From assembly GCA_008360975.2 (NCBI GenBank), contig CM039211.1, positions 45,655,031-45,719,030 of the forward strand: 64,000 nucleotides of DNA, written 5' to 3'. A program made the translations under genes and the position numbers. The notes beneath the pieces were generated by a model, which worked only from the letters and a program-made list of their open reading frames with translations, ran no database searches and was not told the DNA's origin. Positions 1 through 13,127 of this stretch are shown piece after piece; the stretch's first letter is position 1, and each line of letters begins with the position of its first letter. Origin of the DNA: Lichenostomus cassidix. Taxonomy: Eukaryota > Chordata > Aves > Passeriformes > Meliphagidae.

Positions 1-2230
1 GTGTCCCTGCCTAGGGTGGGAGAGCTGGAACAAGAAGATCTTTAACATGACTTCTAACCAAAACCAATCTGATTTTGACAAGAGACCTGTAGGAAAATTC
101 AGAAACATATTTATTAAGAAGAATCACAGAACTACAGGAGTGCATCTATATTTTCATTTGCTAATTGTTCCTTTAAGGTGTGTATGAGGTGTTGCAAAAT
201 TATAATTCTTTCTGACTATTCCTATCAACAAAAAACAAAAAGTGTGTAAAGAAACCCACGGTATTTGACAATGACTGTTACCACCAGTAATATCAAATGC
301 TTCTTAATCTTTTTTAGATCTCTATCCTGAGACAAAACAACAGGATGTGCCTTGGAGAAGAGTAAGTTAAAAAATTCTTTGTCCTTATTATATTTTCATT
401 AAAATAGTAACAACTGGTTACTGTATATTGAGTTTCGATGAAAGGAATCTATTATCCATTTATTTTTAAAATCCCAGTGCACTATTTATGCAGATTTAAC
501 CACAATTTAAGTAACTTTTTCAGGAGATTTTTTTCAGGCATAACCTTTTTATTGAATACATTGAATTTAAATATTAACACCTTTAGTAAATAAATATCAA
601 ATATGTAATCAGCAGTAGAGAACCCCCCAAGTTTATTTTTATGCTTCAGGTAACTTTCCTCTAGAAAAGACAACTAAAAGAAGAAGATGAGTTATCCTTC
701 TCAGAAAGAAAACAAAAAGTGTTTATCTACCCATTAATCACTGAGTTGGTCCTTTATCTACGCCTGAAATATCTGTCTTCTCTGTAGTGCTTGGAATGCT
801 GCTTCTAATTATGAAAAAAATTACATAGAGCTAATATACAATTTACATCTCTCTTTCTCATGTAGCATACTTCGTAAATTTTAAAATGGAAACATTTTTC
901 CTGTCCAATTTTTGTGTTGTTTTACTTTGTATTGTTTTGGTTCATATAGTTTTGGTCTACCCCAATAAAACCAAGTTCAAATACCAGAGAATTAATGGCA
1001 TACTTTGAGCAGAAATGAAATGTATCTCTTAACTGCTTCATATCGAGGGAATGACTAGCAGGAAAGTCTTTGTTAAGAACTCGTCATGCTGTTATTCAAC
1101 AGCAAAATTAGTGCAGTGTAAGTAATATGGATTACCAAGTGTTACGGTGCTGCATTACAATGCTGGCTGCTAATCCTTGTTTCTATGTTAAAGATACTGT
1201 AAAGTGTGTTTAGAAAAAGTAAAGTTACTATAATCCTGCAGTTATAAAAGAGAAGCTTAGCACACCTGGAACTTTGTCTTTGCTTTGGTGAGTTTAGGAC
1301 TTGGATTTTAGAAGAAAGATTAATCCCAGTCCCTTCAGATACAGGAGTTAGCTAGACAGGAAAAAGAGCCTTGCACACACAAAAAAAAGATGCAAGGGGC
1401 AAAGGTATGAGCAATACTGAGAATAGATAATCTGTGCTGGCTCCTGGAGAATCTTTCATTTTTCCTTTCCCCAAATTTAAAAGCAATCTCCTAAAGCCAC
1501 TGAAATCACTTGAGGTATATCTTCAATTCATTTCAATTGTCACAGTTCCGTTCCATTCAGCACAGTGGTATTAATTTTCATCACCTCACTGCTTGAACAT
1601 AAATCTTTATTACCTCAATTAATGAGTTTCATTTTTCCCTTCCTTTGATGTGTTTTGTGAGAATACACTATACTTTCAGTCACATTTGCAGGGCACCCTA
1701 AGAGACATTTGGCATAAACCCCTCAATATTGTAGCTATTCTGCTTTAAAGCCTGCTGAAATATTGGTGTCATACTCAATGAGTAAATGTTTTTTGTTCTG
1801 GACCTGTTGTTTAGTACTCAGAGTTGTATCCTGATAATCCACCAAGATCACTAGATGTTCAGAAATAATGTTTTAATGGCAGGAACCAAGAAAAGAAAGG
1901 AAATGCTGTTTTCTCACCTTTAAGTTATTATGTTGCAAAAATAAAATCATTCACAAGCAAAGTCTGAACAACACATTTAGATGTCAAATGGACAACCAAT
2001 TTTTCCCTAAATTAAGATATTTTCAGACAAAAGACTCTATGCATGCAGTTTATTTATGTAGTTGCAAGCAATACTAACAATATACTTCTAGCAAACTAGG
2101 AGGTAAAAGGGATATTGAACAGGAAAATGTGGGTGTTATGTCCTAAAACCAGTATTTTGATTCAAAATGCAGTAAAATAATTTAGACCTTACTATATTTT
2201 ACACATTCAAGATACAAACTGCAGTTGGGT
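1..2230. other. Unique AT-rich non-coding DNA
   Basis: I see no transposon or RNA gene here. The only open frames are short and have the composition of chance frames in AT-rich DNA. The one point of interest is a short exon-like segment at 318-361, listed separately. Intronic or intergenic vertebrate DNA is the simplest reading. Confidence 0.6.
318..361 (+). other. Candidate 44-nt internal exon
   Basis: A pyrimidine-rich stretch ending TTTTTTAG lies directly before this segment, and a full GTAAGT donor hexamer directly follows it. Between them the frame that begins after two bases is open and reads LYPETKQQDVPWRR, a hydrophilic composition unlike the surrounding random frames. The other two frames are respectively stopped and less protein-like. 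The base before the donor is A rather than the usual G, which weakens the site slightly. If real it would be a very small internal exon that starts inside a codon (its first two bases complete a codon begun in the previous exon) and ends at a codon boundary. I do not recognise the peptide and cannot assign a gene; chance splice-like signals are common at this scale, so this is a suggestion only. Confidence 0.25.
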
Positions 2231-2348
2231 TCATAGAATCCTAGAATAGAATCATACAATAATCTAGGTTGGAAAAGATTCTCAAGATCATCAAGTCCAT
2301 TAACCTAGCACTGCCAAGTCCACTGCTAAACCATGTCCCTAAGCACCC
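2231..2348 (-). repeat. CR1 LINE 3'-end fragment
   Basis: Starts with the reverse-oriented CR1 terminus (TCATAGAATC, then a second AATCATA block), followed by the family's usual GGTTGGAAAAGATTCTCAAGATCATCAAG-like segment and the part reading TAACCTAGCACTGCCAAGTC. The retrotransposon therefore points to the minus strand with its 3' end at 2231. Only about 118 bp remain, all 3' untranslated or terminal sequence, so this is a heavily 5'-truncated dead copy. Substitutions throughout indicate an old insertion. Confidence 0.85.
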
Positions 2349-5300
2349 TGTTTACTGATATTACCAGGTGAAATAGAGTCACTAACTTGCAGATTACTAT
2401 TCCATGCCCGTAGAGGTGTCATCAGAATAAACGTGTGTTCAAACAAAATTGAGATTACAGAATTAAACTAACATTATGTCAACAGAAGTTGCATGATAAT
2501 TTTTGCACAATTGTAGCTCACCTGGTTAATCCTGGGCTGCACTTAAATGCAAAGCACACTAAAAAATTAAAAAAATGTTTTTAATTAAGTCTGTATAAAT
2601 TCTTTAATATTTGCAAGGATGATTATAGAAAAACAGCTTTAGAATATCAGAGAATCGGATGCTGAACTTCCTTTCAAAAACCAGTGATCTTTGAGTCTGT
2701 GGGAGTAAATATTTTTCAGTTCTGTGTCTGTCTCTGCATACAGCAGTTTTTCTGGTATTCCGTTCATAAATTTCTGGATTCTTTCATTATTTTATATATT
2801 ATATGTTCCTTAACTAAATAGAATTTGCTAATATTTCTAATCCTTTATTTTAGTCAAAATAGTAGGAGATGTTAGCATTACTTCTAAATTAAAACAAAAG
2901 GTACAAGAGAACAGTATAGCTTGGAATGTGCTAAGAATGGAGTAAAACACATCTACATCCCACCTAAAGATTACAGGAAGAAAAAAATTCATTGATTTAA
3001 ACTGAGGACAATTTTATAGTCTCATACATTAACTACGCATCATATGGCTTAAATTAATGTTCAAACAGAAAAAGCCAAGTAGAAAAACCCAGGTCTACAT
3101 CTATGTTTTTTAGCGATTAATCATTTATTCTTCTCCTTGAGAGTTTAAAAGTGACTAAGAAACCCAAAACCCTATCCCTTTATTTCTATTATATCAAGGT
3201 CCTCAAAAATTATCAAGGCTTTCCTTTCAATACTTCAATGTCTGTTCATTGCAATGACAGAAGTAATACTTGTTAGCCTTTCAAAGAAAAATAACAAAGA
3301 TGACATGCCCCATGGGATCTCGTCAGATGACCTAACTTTTTTTTTTTTAATCAAATAGTGAAGACAAAAAACACCCAAAAAAACCCCAACAACATAAAGT
3401 AATCAGGCCACTTACATTTTCTGAAAAGAAGAAGTAAATCTCCTAGAGGGCAGATCCAACCAATATGACTCAGGTATTTATAGTGGAAATGAACAATATT
3501 TTCAGCTGCAGGATGAAAATGTTCCTTTCTGAAAAGCACAAAGAGAAGTCTTTCAGTGTATTGACTACCTGGGACAAATACCCAAATGCTTTCTAATGTA
3601 TGTCAGGAAACTCAGCACAAAGTTTTAACACTGTGATACTTTTGTGAAATGCACATGTGTAGAGGCCTACAGACAGTTACCACTGCCCTAGGATATGGGA
3701 TTTTACAACTGCAACATGAAGAAGGTGTCTCCTGCATAGCTTCCTTTTACATATGAGCTGCTCATGTCCACATGAGAATCCCAGTCATCTTTCAAATTGA
3801 TCAATTCACCAATTTCATCACTTGAGGAAAGATGAAATGGTAGGTGCAAAACTAGCTCAAGAATAGCTACTAAACTTACATGTCAAGCGCTACTAGTTCA
3901 TAATGTCATGTTTCAGCTGTGTAAAAATACATCTATTGAGAAAAAGTCTTATGGCTCTTTCTCAAAGGGATATTTTGACTTTGCAGCCTTTATGACCAAC
4001 TCATTTTGTAAAAATAATAAAAAGTGGTATATTTGGGTTTGAGCTTTTTCTGTTTTGGTACTTAAGGTGTTATAAATTCATGCACAAGATTTATCTCAGC
4101 TTCTACAGTTATGATGGCGTCACAGAGTTTCTGTTCATTGTTTCATTGTTTACCACATTGCAGAGGTTTGATAGTGTGATGGCAGTAATGCGTGACTCTG
4201 TGTAGATCAACAAGTTGGTACTAAAGGTATATTAAGAAACTGAAACTATTGCCATTTAATGTAATTACCATTTTCATTTTCATAGTGTTAAGACAAATGT
4301 AGAGATAAACCATAACAGAATATTTTTCTCCTCTTGCATGGAATTCATGTCTGAGGTGAGCAAATGACAGGTGAAGAACCTACCCTCAGACAACTTCTGT
4401 GTCACGTCTGGGACAGGGATGTTGTAGCACAGTCTGGTTCTTAAGGCCAGCAGTCAAGTGCAAGTCATGTTAGGAGCAAAAGTTCCTATATGGTCCCCCA
4501 CTTCTTTCTCTTTTTGACGTTCAGAATGTTTCCTGACAATCGTAGTGTTAGTTAGAGCCAAAACTCCAAATCTGTCAGTTTTACACTGGTGGAAATGTCT
4601 CTCTGAAGCTGGGATATGAGGAGGTCAGATGAAGAATTTAAATACTTTTATGTGGATAAAAATCTTTCCCTTAGGTACTTCAAGGTCCGCAGCTGGATAT
4701 CCATGTTTGAAGTGAAGCAAGAGGGAAAGAATTCTTAATGTATTAAGAAGGCAATATAGTTTTTGTCCAAACAGTAATGTTTCAAATCTGTGATATGGTA
4801 ACAACAGCAAGTAGGCAAAATTATAGAAGTCTGGAAGTTCTGTCTTAATGATGGTGTTTCCATAAGCACCATAGCATATATTTTAGCAGATCTCACAGAA
4901 GCTAACTGTGCTTATTTTAAGGTCTATGCTGTTTTCCAGACTTTTTTATTCGTTTTTTTACTCATTGTGGTGGTTTGGTTTTTTTTAGAAAAGAAGAAAA
5001 CACTATGAACACAATGCATTAAATAATCATCAGATTAATTTGATACAGTTATCAGTAGATAATTGTAGACACACAAAATGTGGTATTTTGCCTCTGCCAA
5101 AGAGATAAACATTTTGCATTATGCAATATAAACAATATTATTTTCCTGCGGTGCAGAATTTTTCCATCTCATTCTGTTCTTGTGGGTCAGACATACAGTT
5201 TTCTTTTCTTTTTCAGCATCAGTGTTTCTATATGTTTACTCATTAATGACTTCTAAATGGATTGTTTTGCCAGTCTTGTATTACTAAGGGAGGCTCTTTT

Positions 5301-6420
5301 CAAACACTTCACTCTGTGTGTGATTTAAAACTTGATCCCAAGGAAAAGGAGAGAGGCCACTAATCAAATATTTTTTAAAAAATTCTGAAATAATCTTCTC
5401 TGTTTTATAATCATAATGGCAGGAAGCTCAATATTTCTGCTCAAACAAAAAGGCTGGTATACATATTTACCAAAGGCCTTATGATGTTTGCAGTCGACTT
5501 TGCGGAAGACAACATTTATAAAACCTTTACAGTGTCTGGCAGGTGCCATGGATTCTCCTGGGGATTAGTTTTATTCTGATATTGTCTTTCATTTGAACTT
5601 CAAATATTTTTTCTATTTTTTTTTTAGAGACAGATTTTTAATAGGTTTTGGAAATTAAAACCTGTTTTATTTGTGTCATTATAAAACCTACTTTGAATTT
5701 ACTTATGGGAGATAAATGCCAGTAAAGCTAAAGAGTATTGCAATTTTTAAGAGGGGAAGAAAAAGCAAAGAATATAAATGTAGTTCGAATCACTGAAGGA
5801 ACTAAAAGCATGAGCTGTGCCATGCTCTTTCTTTCTCTTTTGCTTTTTTTTCCCCTGAATAAAGAAAAGGCAATTATTTTCCAGCACTTCTATTTCTCAA
5901 TATCTAGTCCCACAGAGACCATATTGTGCTACAAGCACACATAATATTGTGTTTAGTAAGACCTAATTTTACCAAGAAAAATCAGTCAAGAATTTCATTT
6001 TGAAAGTGAAAATTAAGATATTAAAAAGAGATACTTAACTGATTTTTGCTTATTTTTGAAGCCCCACAAGTAGGTGAAAAATGTAGATCCTTGCTTTGTA
6101 AAATCTAGATTTTGGTAAAACACATGGAATTTAGGAAGTAAATCAAAATGGTGTTCAAAAAGAGGGTCATTAGACAGTTACTTATAAATTGTTTCTTTTG
6201 ATGCTGTTTGTGTATTGGGAATGTTATTAATTCCATAGTATACCTGTACATAAGGATAAGGCAAAACAAAAATGGAAAAAAAAGCCCTTAAAGTGTTAAT
6301 ACCGGTATTCGGGCTCTCAGATCTAGTGTTTTGAGAACAAGACCATGTTACTTATTCTTGAATTGATAAGCACTTTTTTCCCTTAGTTTCTGAAAAGAAA
6401 TATTTACAAGGATCTTCCTT
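2349..6420. other. Unique AT-rich non-coding DNA
   Basis: No repeat family, RNA gene or convincing coding frame is visible. Short open frames at 3351-3539, 4625-4810 and 5364-5549 (minus) and 5738-5944 (plus) have no recognisable domain and look like chance frames. A short A/C-rich stretch lies at about 3363-3392. Confidence 0.55.
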
Positions 6421-7500
6421 CCATCCTCTCTAGTTTACCACAGCTCTGTTGGGGGCCAAATGAAAAGGATATAAGCAGAGAGTTCCACCTTTATTTTCCT
6501 GGAGCAGATAAGAATCTCCTCAGATCTCAGCCCCTCTGACAGCTAAATAGAAATGTGTCCACCTTTTTGCTTTTTTGTCACTCACTCTCAGAATCTCTGG
6601 TAAATGACACTCGTTTTCTTTTAGCAGGGCTTTTATCTATTTTCTGCTGAACTATAGACCTCAGCTCAGACAGCAGCTCAGTCCCATAAATTTCCACACT
6701 GCTAAAGTTTCCAGTTAAATCCTTCTCATGTAGCAGCCCACTATGATGCTGTGCGTGATGGATTCCTCTGGTTAGTCCAGCCTCCAACTATTTCTGCTTA
6801 GGGGCCTAAGAACACCTTTTTTCATTGATTATAAGCATTGCTGCCAAAGGAACTCTGCAGTACAGTCACAAGTCATTTTTACAAGAGTTATTTTGTCTGC
6901 AAGTGAAGACCTCTAGAAAAGGGCTAACCTCTCAGGGAGTTGCGCTTTCAGAGGAATGAGGGGAAAGTGAAAAGTCCAAACAGAAATAAAAACTTTGGTT
7001 GTGATTTAGAGGTAGAAACTGATTTTACTTTTTAAAAAACAGTGCATTATTAACATAAATGTTTTTGGGTTTTTTGGGCCTCTCAGGAAATGTTTTGTTT
7101 TTCTTTCAAATTTTTATTCAACTTGTATGAAGCAGGCTTATAATTCTAACTACGCTAGCAGAATGCAGTGTAGATGTATCATGCCTTTCCTGCATTTTAG
7201 AGGCTTATGCTAATATGCACCTTACCCAGAAGAACTTGAAATGTTGCTAAAATATTAATTTTTTTACCATCAAAAGAACAAGGTGGAGATCTTAAAATGT
7301 AGAAAAGGAGAGAAATACTGACCTAAGGCCAAATGAAAGGTAACCGTTTCAAGATTTTCTCTGTCATAAACAATAACATCTCTAAAGGAATAAACTGCTA
7401 CTGTCCTGGATCCTTTACAAATCTAGAAAACCAGTAACTCCTAACTTAGATTGCTCATTATGTGAAAAAGAACTTTGAGGACTAGTTCAGTTCAGCATTC
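6421..7500. other. Unique DNA, slightly GC-richer at its left
   Basis: The first 380 bases are less AT-rich than the flanks and contain a minus-strand open frame (6578-6787) that is discussed as a finding. The rest has no recognisable repeat or gene. I cannot say whether the composition change marks an old transposon, a conserved non-coding element or chance. Confidence 0.4.
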
Positions 7501-7931
7501 TAGGGCTGCTGAGGAATACGTCTGGTGCAGGTAGCTCGTTTTGCTAGCTGCTGAGTGAGCTGCAGATTCAGCTCTGGGAGCCCCAAGCAAGACGATGTGA
7601 ACTGCAAACCTTTAGTACAAAACGGTGTGCAGGGACCTCTGACACCAAACAGGAGACTGGACACTCAGAGACACAGCAGGAGCCGAGGTAACCGCACACT
7701 CAGGTGGAAGAGCAAGGCCTTGTCTGAAAAGCCCTCAGGGATTCCTTTCCTTGGGGTGCCTCCCAGGAGGCAACCAGCTCAAACTGTTATTTTGTGATAG
7801 CATCATATTTAAATATTTTAAGGTTCTGCACACCTGCTACTCTGCTATGGGAATAATCCTGGGTGTGAGCGGTGCAGAAGGGTGGTCTGATGGTGCGAGG
7901 TGTGGGGTGTAGCTGGGAGGGACCTTGCTCC
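7501..7931. other. GC-elevated segment next to the octamer array
   Basis: This stretch is visibly richer in G and C than the flanking DNA and holds an 80-residue plus-strand frame (7555-7797) with no recognisable domain, rich in Arg, Ser, Pro and Gln. It directly abuts the GA/GACA/ACACAGAG array. It may be an unrecognised old retroelement piece in which the array grew, but I see no LINE or LTR end that would show this. Confidence 0.35.
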
Positions 7932-7932
7932 C

Positions 7933-7977
<45 letters not shown>

Positions 7978-8100
7978 GACAGACAGAGACACAGAGACAC
8001 AGAGACACAGAGACACAGAGACACAGAGACACAGAGACACAGAGACACAGAGACACAGAGACACAGAGACACAGAGACACAGAGACACAGAGACACAGAG
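7932..8100. repeat. Compound microsatellite (GA)n-(GACA)n-(ACACAGAG)n
   Basis: The tract runs from an AG dinucleotide repeat (about 7932-7951) through a GACA tetranucleotide repeat (about 7952-7986) into an almost perfect 8-bp unit AGAGACAC repeated about 14 times to 8100. The motifs share letters, which suggests stepwise origin by slippage from one ancestral GA/CA tract. Because 8 is not a multiple of 3, each frame cycles through the same eight codons, so all six frames are open and give repeating peptides (DTETQRHR on plus, SLCLCVSV on minus). These long overlapping frames are an arithmetic artefact, not genes. Confidence 0.95.
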
Positions 8101-11100
8101 CGAGCTGCCTGAGAGGTTCCCACATGGCTAGGCAGGGAAGTTTCCTTAAAATGGAAACCCCTCACCTGCCTTTCCCTGCATACTACAAAAGCACACATGA
8201 AATGGAGGTTATTACCATGTGTCTTTAGTACTTTTATAGCCTACAGAAACATAGCAGACTTGGAATAAATACAGGAGAAAGTTTTTGAGCTCACTACAAA
8301 ATACAGAAATAAGAGATAATGTAATGGAATGTGAATACTCATATCTTGCTTACAGAAATAGCTAATAAAATAAAATATTTTGTTTTATTTATTGATTGTT
8401 TTATTTATTTAATTCAAAGAGAGTGTTTCCCCATTTCTAACACCAACTTAAACTGTAAGTTCCTCCTGGAATCTTATCATCACTTTTGAGCTCTTCAACA
8501 CTGGGGAGTAGTGACTGAGTAGAAGACAACCCATAGTTTATTTTCTATGTTATATAATCTTATACTGGTCAGGGAATTCAAAGAGAATGATGGTATGTAA
8601 TTTACACCATAATATATACTCTTTCTGTTCATTTTCCTACCTGCAGTAATATATGTGTTAACTGCTTATTTTGTGCTTGAAACCTTTTCAGATGCATTTT
8701 AAAAGAATAATTTTACAGAATCTGAGGGATTTCTCCTATCTATAATACCAGAAATATTTTCAAAGCATGCTGTATAATTAAGCATGGTATTCCCTGCCTG
8801 TGTAGAAATCTTAAATAAAACTGTGTTTTTCCAGGTATTTCTCTAAGCCCTTTAGAATATTTCCAAGTGTTGCTCACAACTAATGGTTGACCGACTGGTG
8901 TGGAGTTTCATGGTTTTCATCTTATTTTCTTTTCTTTTCTCCTTTTAATAGCTCTGTTCTAGAAAATGTTTCACTTTTCAAGTGTTTGTGCTAAAAATAA
9001 CTGTGGAATTCAGGTGTAGAAACTTGAGAAAGGGCAAAATTCAGAGACAAAATGGGAAATATTTAATAATATATTTTGTCTGGTTAGTTCAGCCTGAAAA
9101 TTAGGGGAAGTTTTGCAGTATTGTCTGAAGATTTATCTATAGTTACAGCAACCTATTAACTTTACCTTTACACTTTCTAACATGATTTCTGATCTAACAC
9201 TTTGAGACTGAGTGAAGGATTATGCATGAAATTTATACTAAAACAATAATAATTTTAGAGGTCTACGTGAAAATGAAAAAAATGGAAGTGGAAAATGGAC
9301 TTGGTTGATTATATCATTCACTAAGTTACTAGCTGCACTCATATCTGAACCATAATATTTTTCTTTTCTTTAAATTGGATCTATTTCAAAGTAAAATTTA
9401 AAGAAATATAGAGAAATTTCTTTAATAAGGGGATAAAAGGAAAGTATAACTTCTAAATTTCCTTTACACCCACTTGTAGTCAGATATGGGAAAGATTTAC
9501 TGAATGGCATTCTTCAGCATCATTCAATGTATATTAGTCCCTGCATTACTGTAAGAAATAGCATTACTGAGCAGCTACATATTTCATAAATTTCTTTAAA
9601 ATAACTTGAATTCTAAACAATCGCTGATTTGTTGTGGACTTTTTTGAAAGCTGTGCATAGCCCAGCTAATCTGTGCTTCACGTTGTAACCTCTTATCACT
9701 GTATTTTAATTTCCTGTTTTGATCGGACTTCAGGATGTCTCATATCCTTCTTCCCCTTTAGATGCCCTTTTAAGAATACTTTTCTCTTACTAATCAGGCT
9801 CAAGTTTTCGTTTCCACTCTCCCAGTAAATCCTAATATGAAGTTACTCAGTTTTTTGGGTTTTTTTCACTGTATATAATCAGGGACAAAATCTACATCCT
9901 ATGATTCAGGCCTGCCAAACTGATTTTGGTGGGACTTCACTTGGCATAAGAGGTTTTCCCACTTGAATGTTTGTGGAGAATTAAGGTGTTAACATGGAAA
10001 CAGTTATTTTCAGAACACTGGCAGATATATTTAGTTTTCAGTACTTTCCAGTTTTTAACAATCTGTCACTGTTTTTTGATAACTAGTTGGTGTCCCTTTA
10101 ACTTTTAGCCATTAATTGAGGCAAGAGAATTAAAACACAATTTAAAAATCTTCATAGTTTAAAAATCTTCCGTGAGGAAGGGAAAAGGACAGAAATGTTT
10201 CTGCATGGACCATTTACTATGAGTGGTGTAAAGTTGTTTTGAATTATGCAAGGCTGAATCTGTTGCAGGGTACTGAACATGAAAATTCTCTTAATGACTC
10301 AAATGCCCAAGAGCAACAACATTAGATTTCTCAGAGCAGTGAAGGAAATCTTGTGATTGATGTAATATGCTGTATTTCTTCAAACAGCCATAATACAAAG
10401 AATTTTCACAGGACAATAATGAGCAAAATATGTGAATAACTGGGGATAAAAAGTGTTAGATGTAACATTACACTACACAGGACTTTGCCCTCATTAGATA
10501 ATAATCTAGTGATAAAATAGAGAAGAATTAAATGTCAGGGACAATATAACACACTGGGAACCTTTTACAAAACACCCAGATCTTTGCATTAAATGTAGCG
10601 TTAGGAATAGGGATTAATGTATTAATTTTTCATTGTTGATTATGTCAATGGAAAGCACCTCATTTATCAGAGTGTTTGCAGCTAGGGGGCAAAAAGGCAA
10701 ATTCAACTAAATATTATTTAAGAAAAAATGCACAACTTTAGTATTTTCACAATATGAGGGTTTGCTTTATTAATTTTTTTCCAAGGAAATAAATTACAGG
10801 TTGCATATTTTTATGTTTGCACAGTTTATACTGCAAGGTTTAAGGCTTGAAAAAAACCCTTTTCTTTTATTAAAATGAGCAATTAATAATTTTTGTGCTT
10901 GCTCAAGGCTGTCAGAAGTTATTAAAGCCTTTGTTTTAAATAAAATGTAAAATCGTGAGCCCGAACATTTTTTGGATTACCAAGAATGGAAAGTGTGTTC
11001 TGGATGTAAAAATTACCTTAACAGGTACATTTTTGACATGCTGAAACAATATTATCCCTAATTATAATTTTATATTTCTGATATCTTCGTTTCATTGTAT

Positions 11101-11394
11101 GTAGTGTTCTGCAACTCTGTTGCTGTACAACTTTGTCCTCTTTCTTAAATTATACAATAGTGGAGGCTTTAAAAATCAGAATCGGTTGTTGTCCCAGGAA
11201 ATACATAGTACATTAAAAGTGCTGCAGTGATTTCAAAAAATTGTCAATAGTTTTGATGTTACCCCATACTAAACTTTTTTAACTTTGTTTCTCCAATTTT
11301 ACACAGTTTCTAAGTATTTTGCTTCCTGCTAGGTGAATTATTTAACTTTTTTCACTTTAGATTTTTATCTTGTGTTTGAAAGGAGAAATCAAAC
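8101..11394. other. Unique AT-rich non-coding DNA
   Basis: No repeat or coding frame is recognised. A short direct repeat of TTTAAAAATCTTC with 18-bp period lies at about 10142-10171. The part from about 10780 to 10990 reads as complex unique sequence and may be a conserved non-coding element, which cannot be judged without alignment. Confidence 0.5.
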
Positions 11395-11452
11395 TTCTTT
11401 AGATGGTCTTTAAGATCCTTTCCTATACAAACCATTCTATGATTCTATAGTT
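11395..11452 (+). repeat. CR1 LINE 3'-terminal scrap
   Basis: Reads TAGATGGTCTTTAAGATCC, then CCATTCTATGATTCTATAG, which is the plus-sense CR1 tail with its terminal octamer repeat (ATTCTATG type). Only about 58 bp are left, so this is an extremely 5'-truncated insertion ending at 11452. Confidence 0.75.
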
Positions 11453-13127
11453 CTCTGGCATTTTCTACTAGTTTATACCCACACAGTTAAAGCTACTGTA
11501 GTGGAGAGATAGCCAGTCTAAACCTAAATGGCTTGGTTGGATTAAAAGAATAAGATGAAAATTGAGGGAGGCATGAACTTCCTATGGGCTTCCTTTCCAG
11601 GGATGTTTCCAAGGTTCACCTTGATTTAAATAATTTCATTTTCATTGATTTATTTGATGTGAGAAAAGCCTTGCTGTTCCACTCAAAATAAAACAATAAT
11701 AAAAAAATCTTGTAATTGCTTTGCAATCACATTACAAATCATAATATTTTTTGGGGATCATAAGTTATTAGGCCAGCTTGAGTACACACATCTTGTTGGT
11801 CAAATTATTCAATTTTGAAGATGCAAATCCCAATTTTCTTCTAGAATGCCTGCTTGAAATGAATAGATAGATAGATAATTCAGTCACTAAGAAATAGTAT
11901 TGCTGACAAAGAAGCAGACATGAGCCCTGTTTCTGCATCAGTCAATTTGAAAATCTACTTCAAAGGCACTGTAATAACCAGCATACTTTGAGTCAATAAA
12001 TGGATGTAGCCACTCACAAGGTAAGAGTAAACATATCTCTGATCAGCTTTGTCATCCTCCTTTAGTGTGCCACAATTTTACAACACTCCTGGAAGAAAGT
12101 TGGAGATGGTCAATTGCCCATTTTCATGTCAAAGCAATAGCTTACTTCCTGCTTGGTGTTATTCAAGAGCAAGAAACTCCAAAGATCTCTTCTACTTAGA
12201 TTATTTTCTATCATTTTTGCATGTACTGGAATACAAAATATTTGTAAAAATATTTGTACTGGAATGAAGGCTATGCTTCAGAGCAAAAGATACAAACTTG
12301 GTTACGAAAGGAAGAAGGAGGAAGTTTTCAGTCAATAAATAAATGGTTAGCTAAGAAATTTAGATTTTGACAGGTCATACGAATTAATGTTATTACAGCT
12401 TATGCAGGCTGGAAGAGTTACTAGGATTATCTCTTGCATGAGATAAAATTTAATACCTTTTGAGAACTGTCTGTGAACTCAGCTCTACAACAATTCCTTC
12501 AGACTCTCATAGGTGTAAAAGGGTGCACAAGCACATCAGTATTATATCTACTAGTTTGGGGAAAATATTTTTGGAGAGAAAAAATGATTATCACCTCCTA
12601 TTCACTGTACACACACATTTCAAAGTACTGAAGAAGGACTTTTTGGAAGCTTAAGGCTCCCAGAAGGATTTTGATCTTGCCCCCACTGGTCCACTTTTAA
12701 TTCTCTTCATATTTATTTCTGCTTTTTATTATATCTCTTAATGCTATTGACAGGGCAATCATGATTGTTTCTGTCTGGTTTGACTTTATGTATCTCTTTT
12801 CTGCTTCTGTGTGAAGTACGGGTGATGGAAAAGAATATGCACAATCCCAGAAATATTTACATTAATCAGTGCTATTGATGTGTTGTGCTGTGCAGCATGT
12901 AATTAGTACTGACACATCTTAGCTACTCTTAAAAGGGACTGATGTATCTTTTATTTGTCCCCCAGTCCAACTGATCTTATCACATAAATTTGCCCTTGCC
13001 TATTGAGGCATTGCTGTGGTTAACATTTCCCAGCTGCAGGGCAAAAACGTGGCAAAAGCCTGATAATTCTAATTGTTTATCATGCATTAAAAACACTTAA
13101 TTCCTACATCACAGAGCGAGATTGAAT
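11453..13127. other. Unique AT-rich non-coding DNA
   Basis: No gene or repeat family is recognised. A three-copy TAGA run lies at about 11863-11877. Open frames at 12049-12267, 12153-12338 and 12460-12654 have no domain signature. Confidence 0.5.

Noticed and set aside
7787..8228. Long overlapping open frames on both strands (up to 118 codons)
   Set aside because: They are translations of the 8-bp array, which leaves every frame open. No start context, splice context or non-repetitive domain supports a gene.
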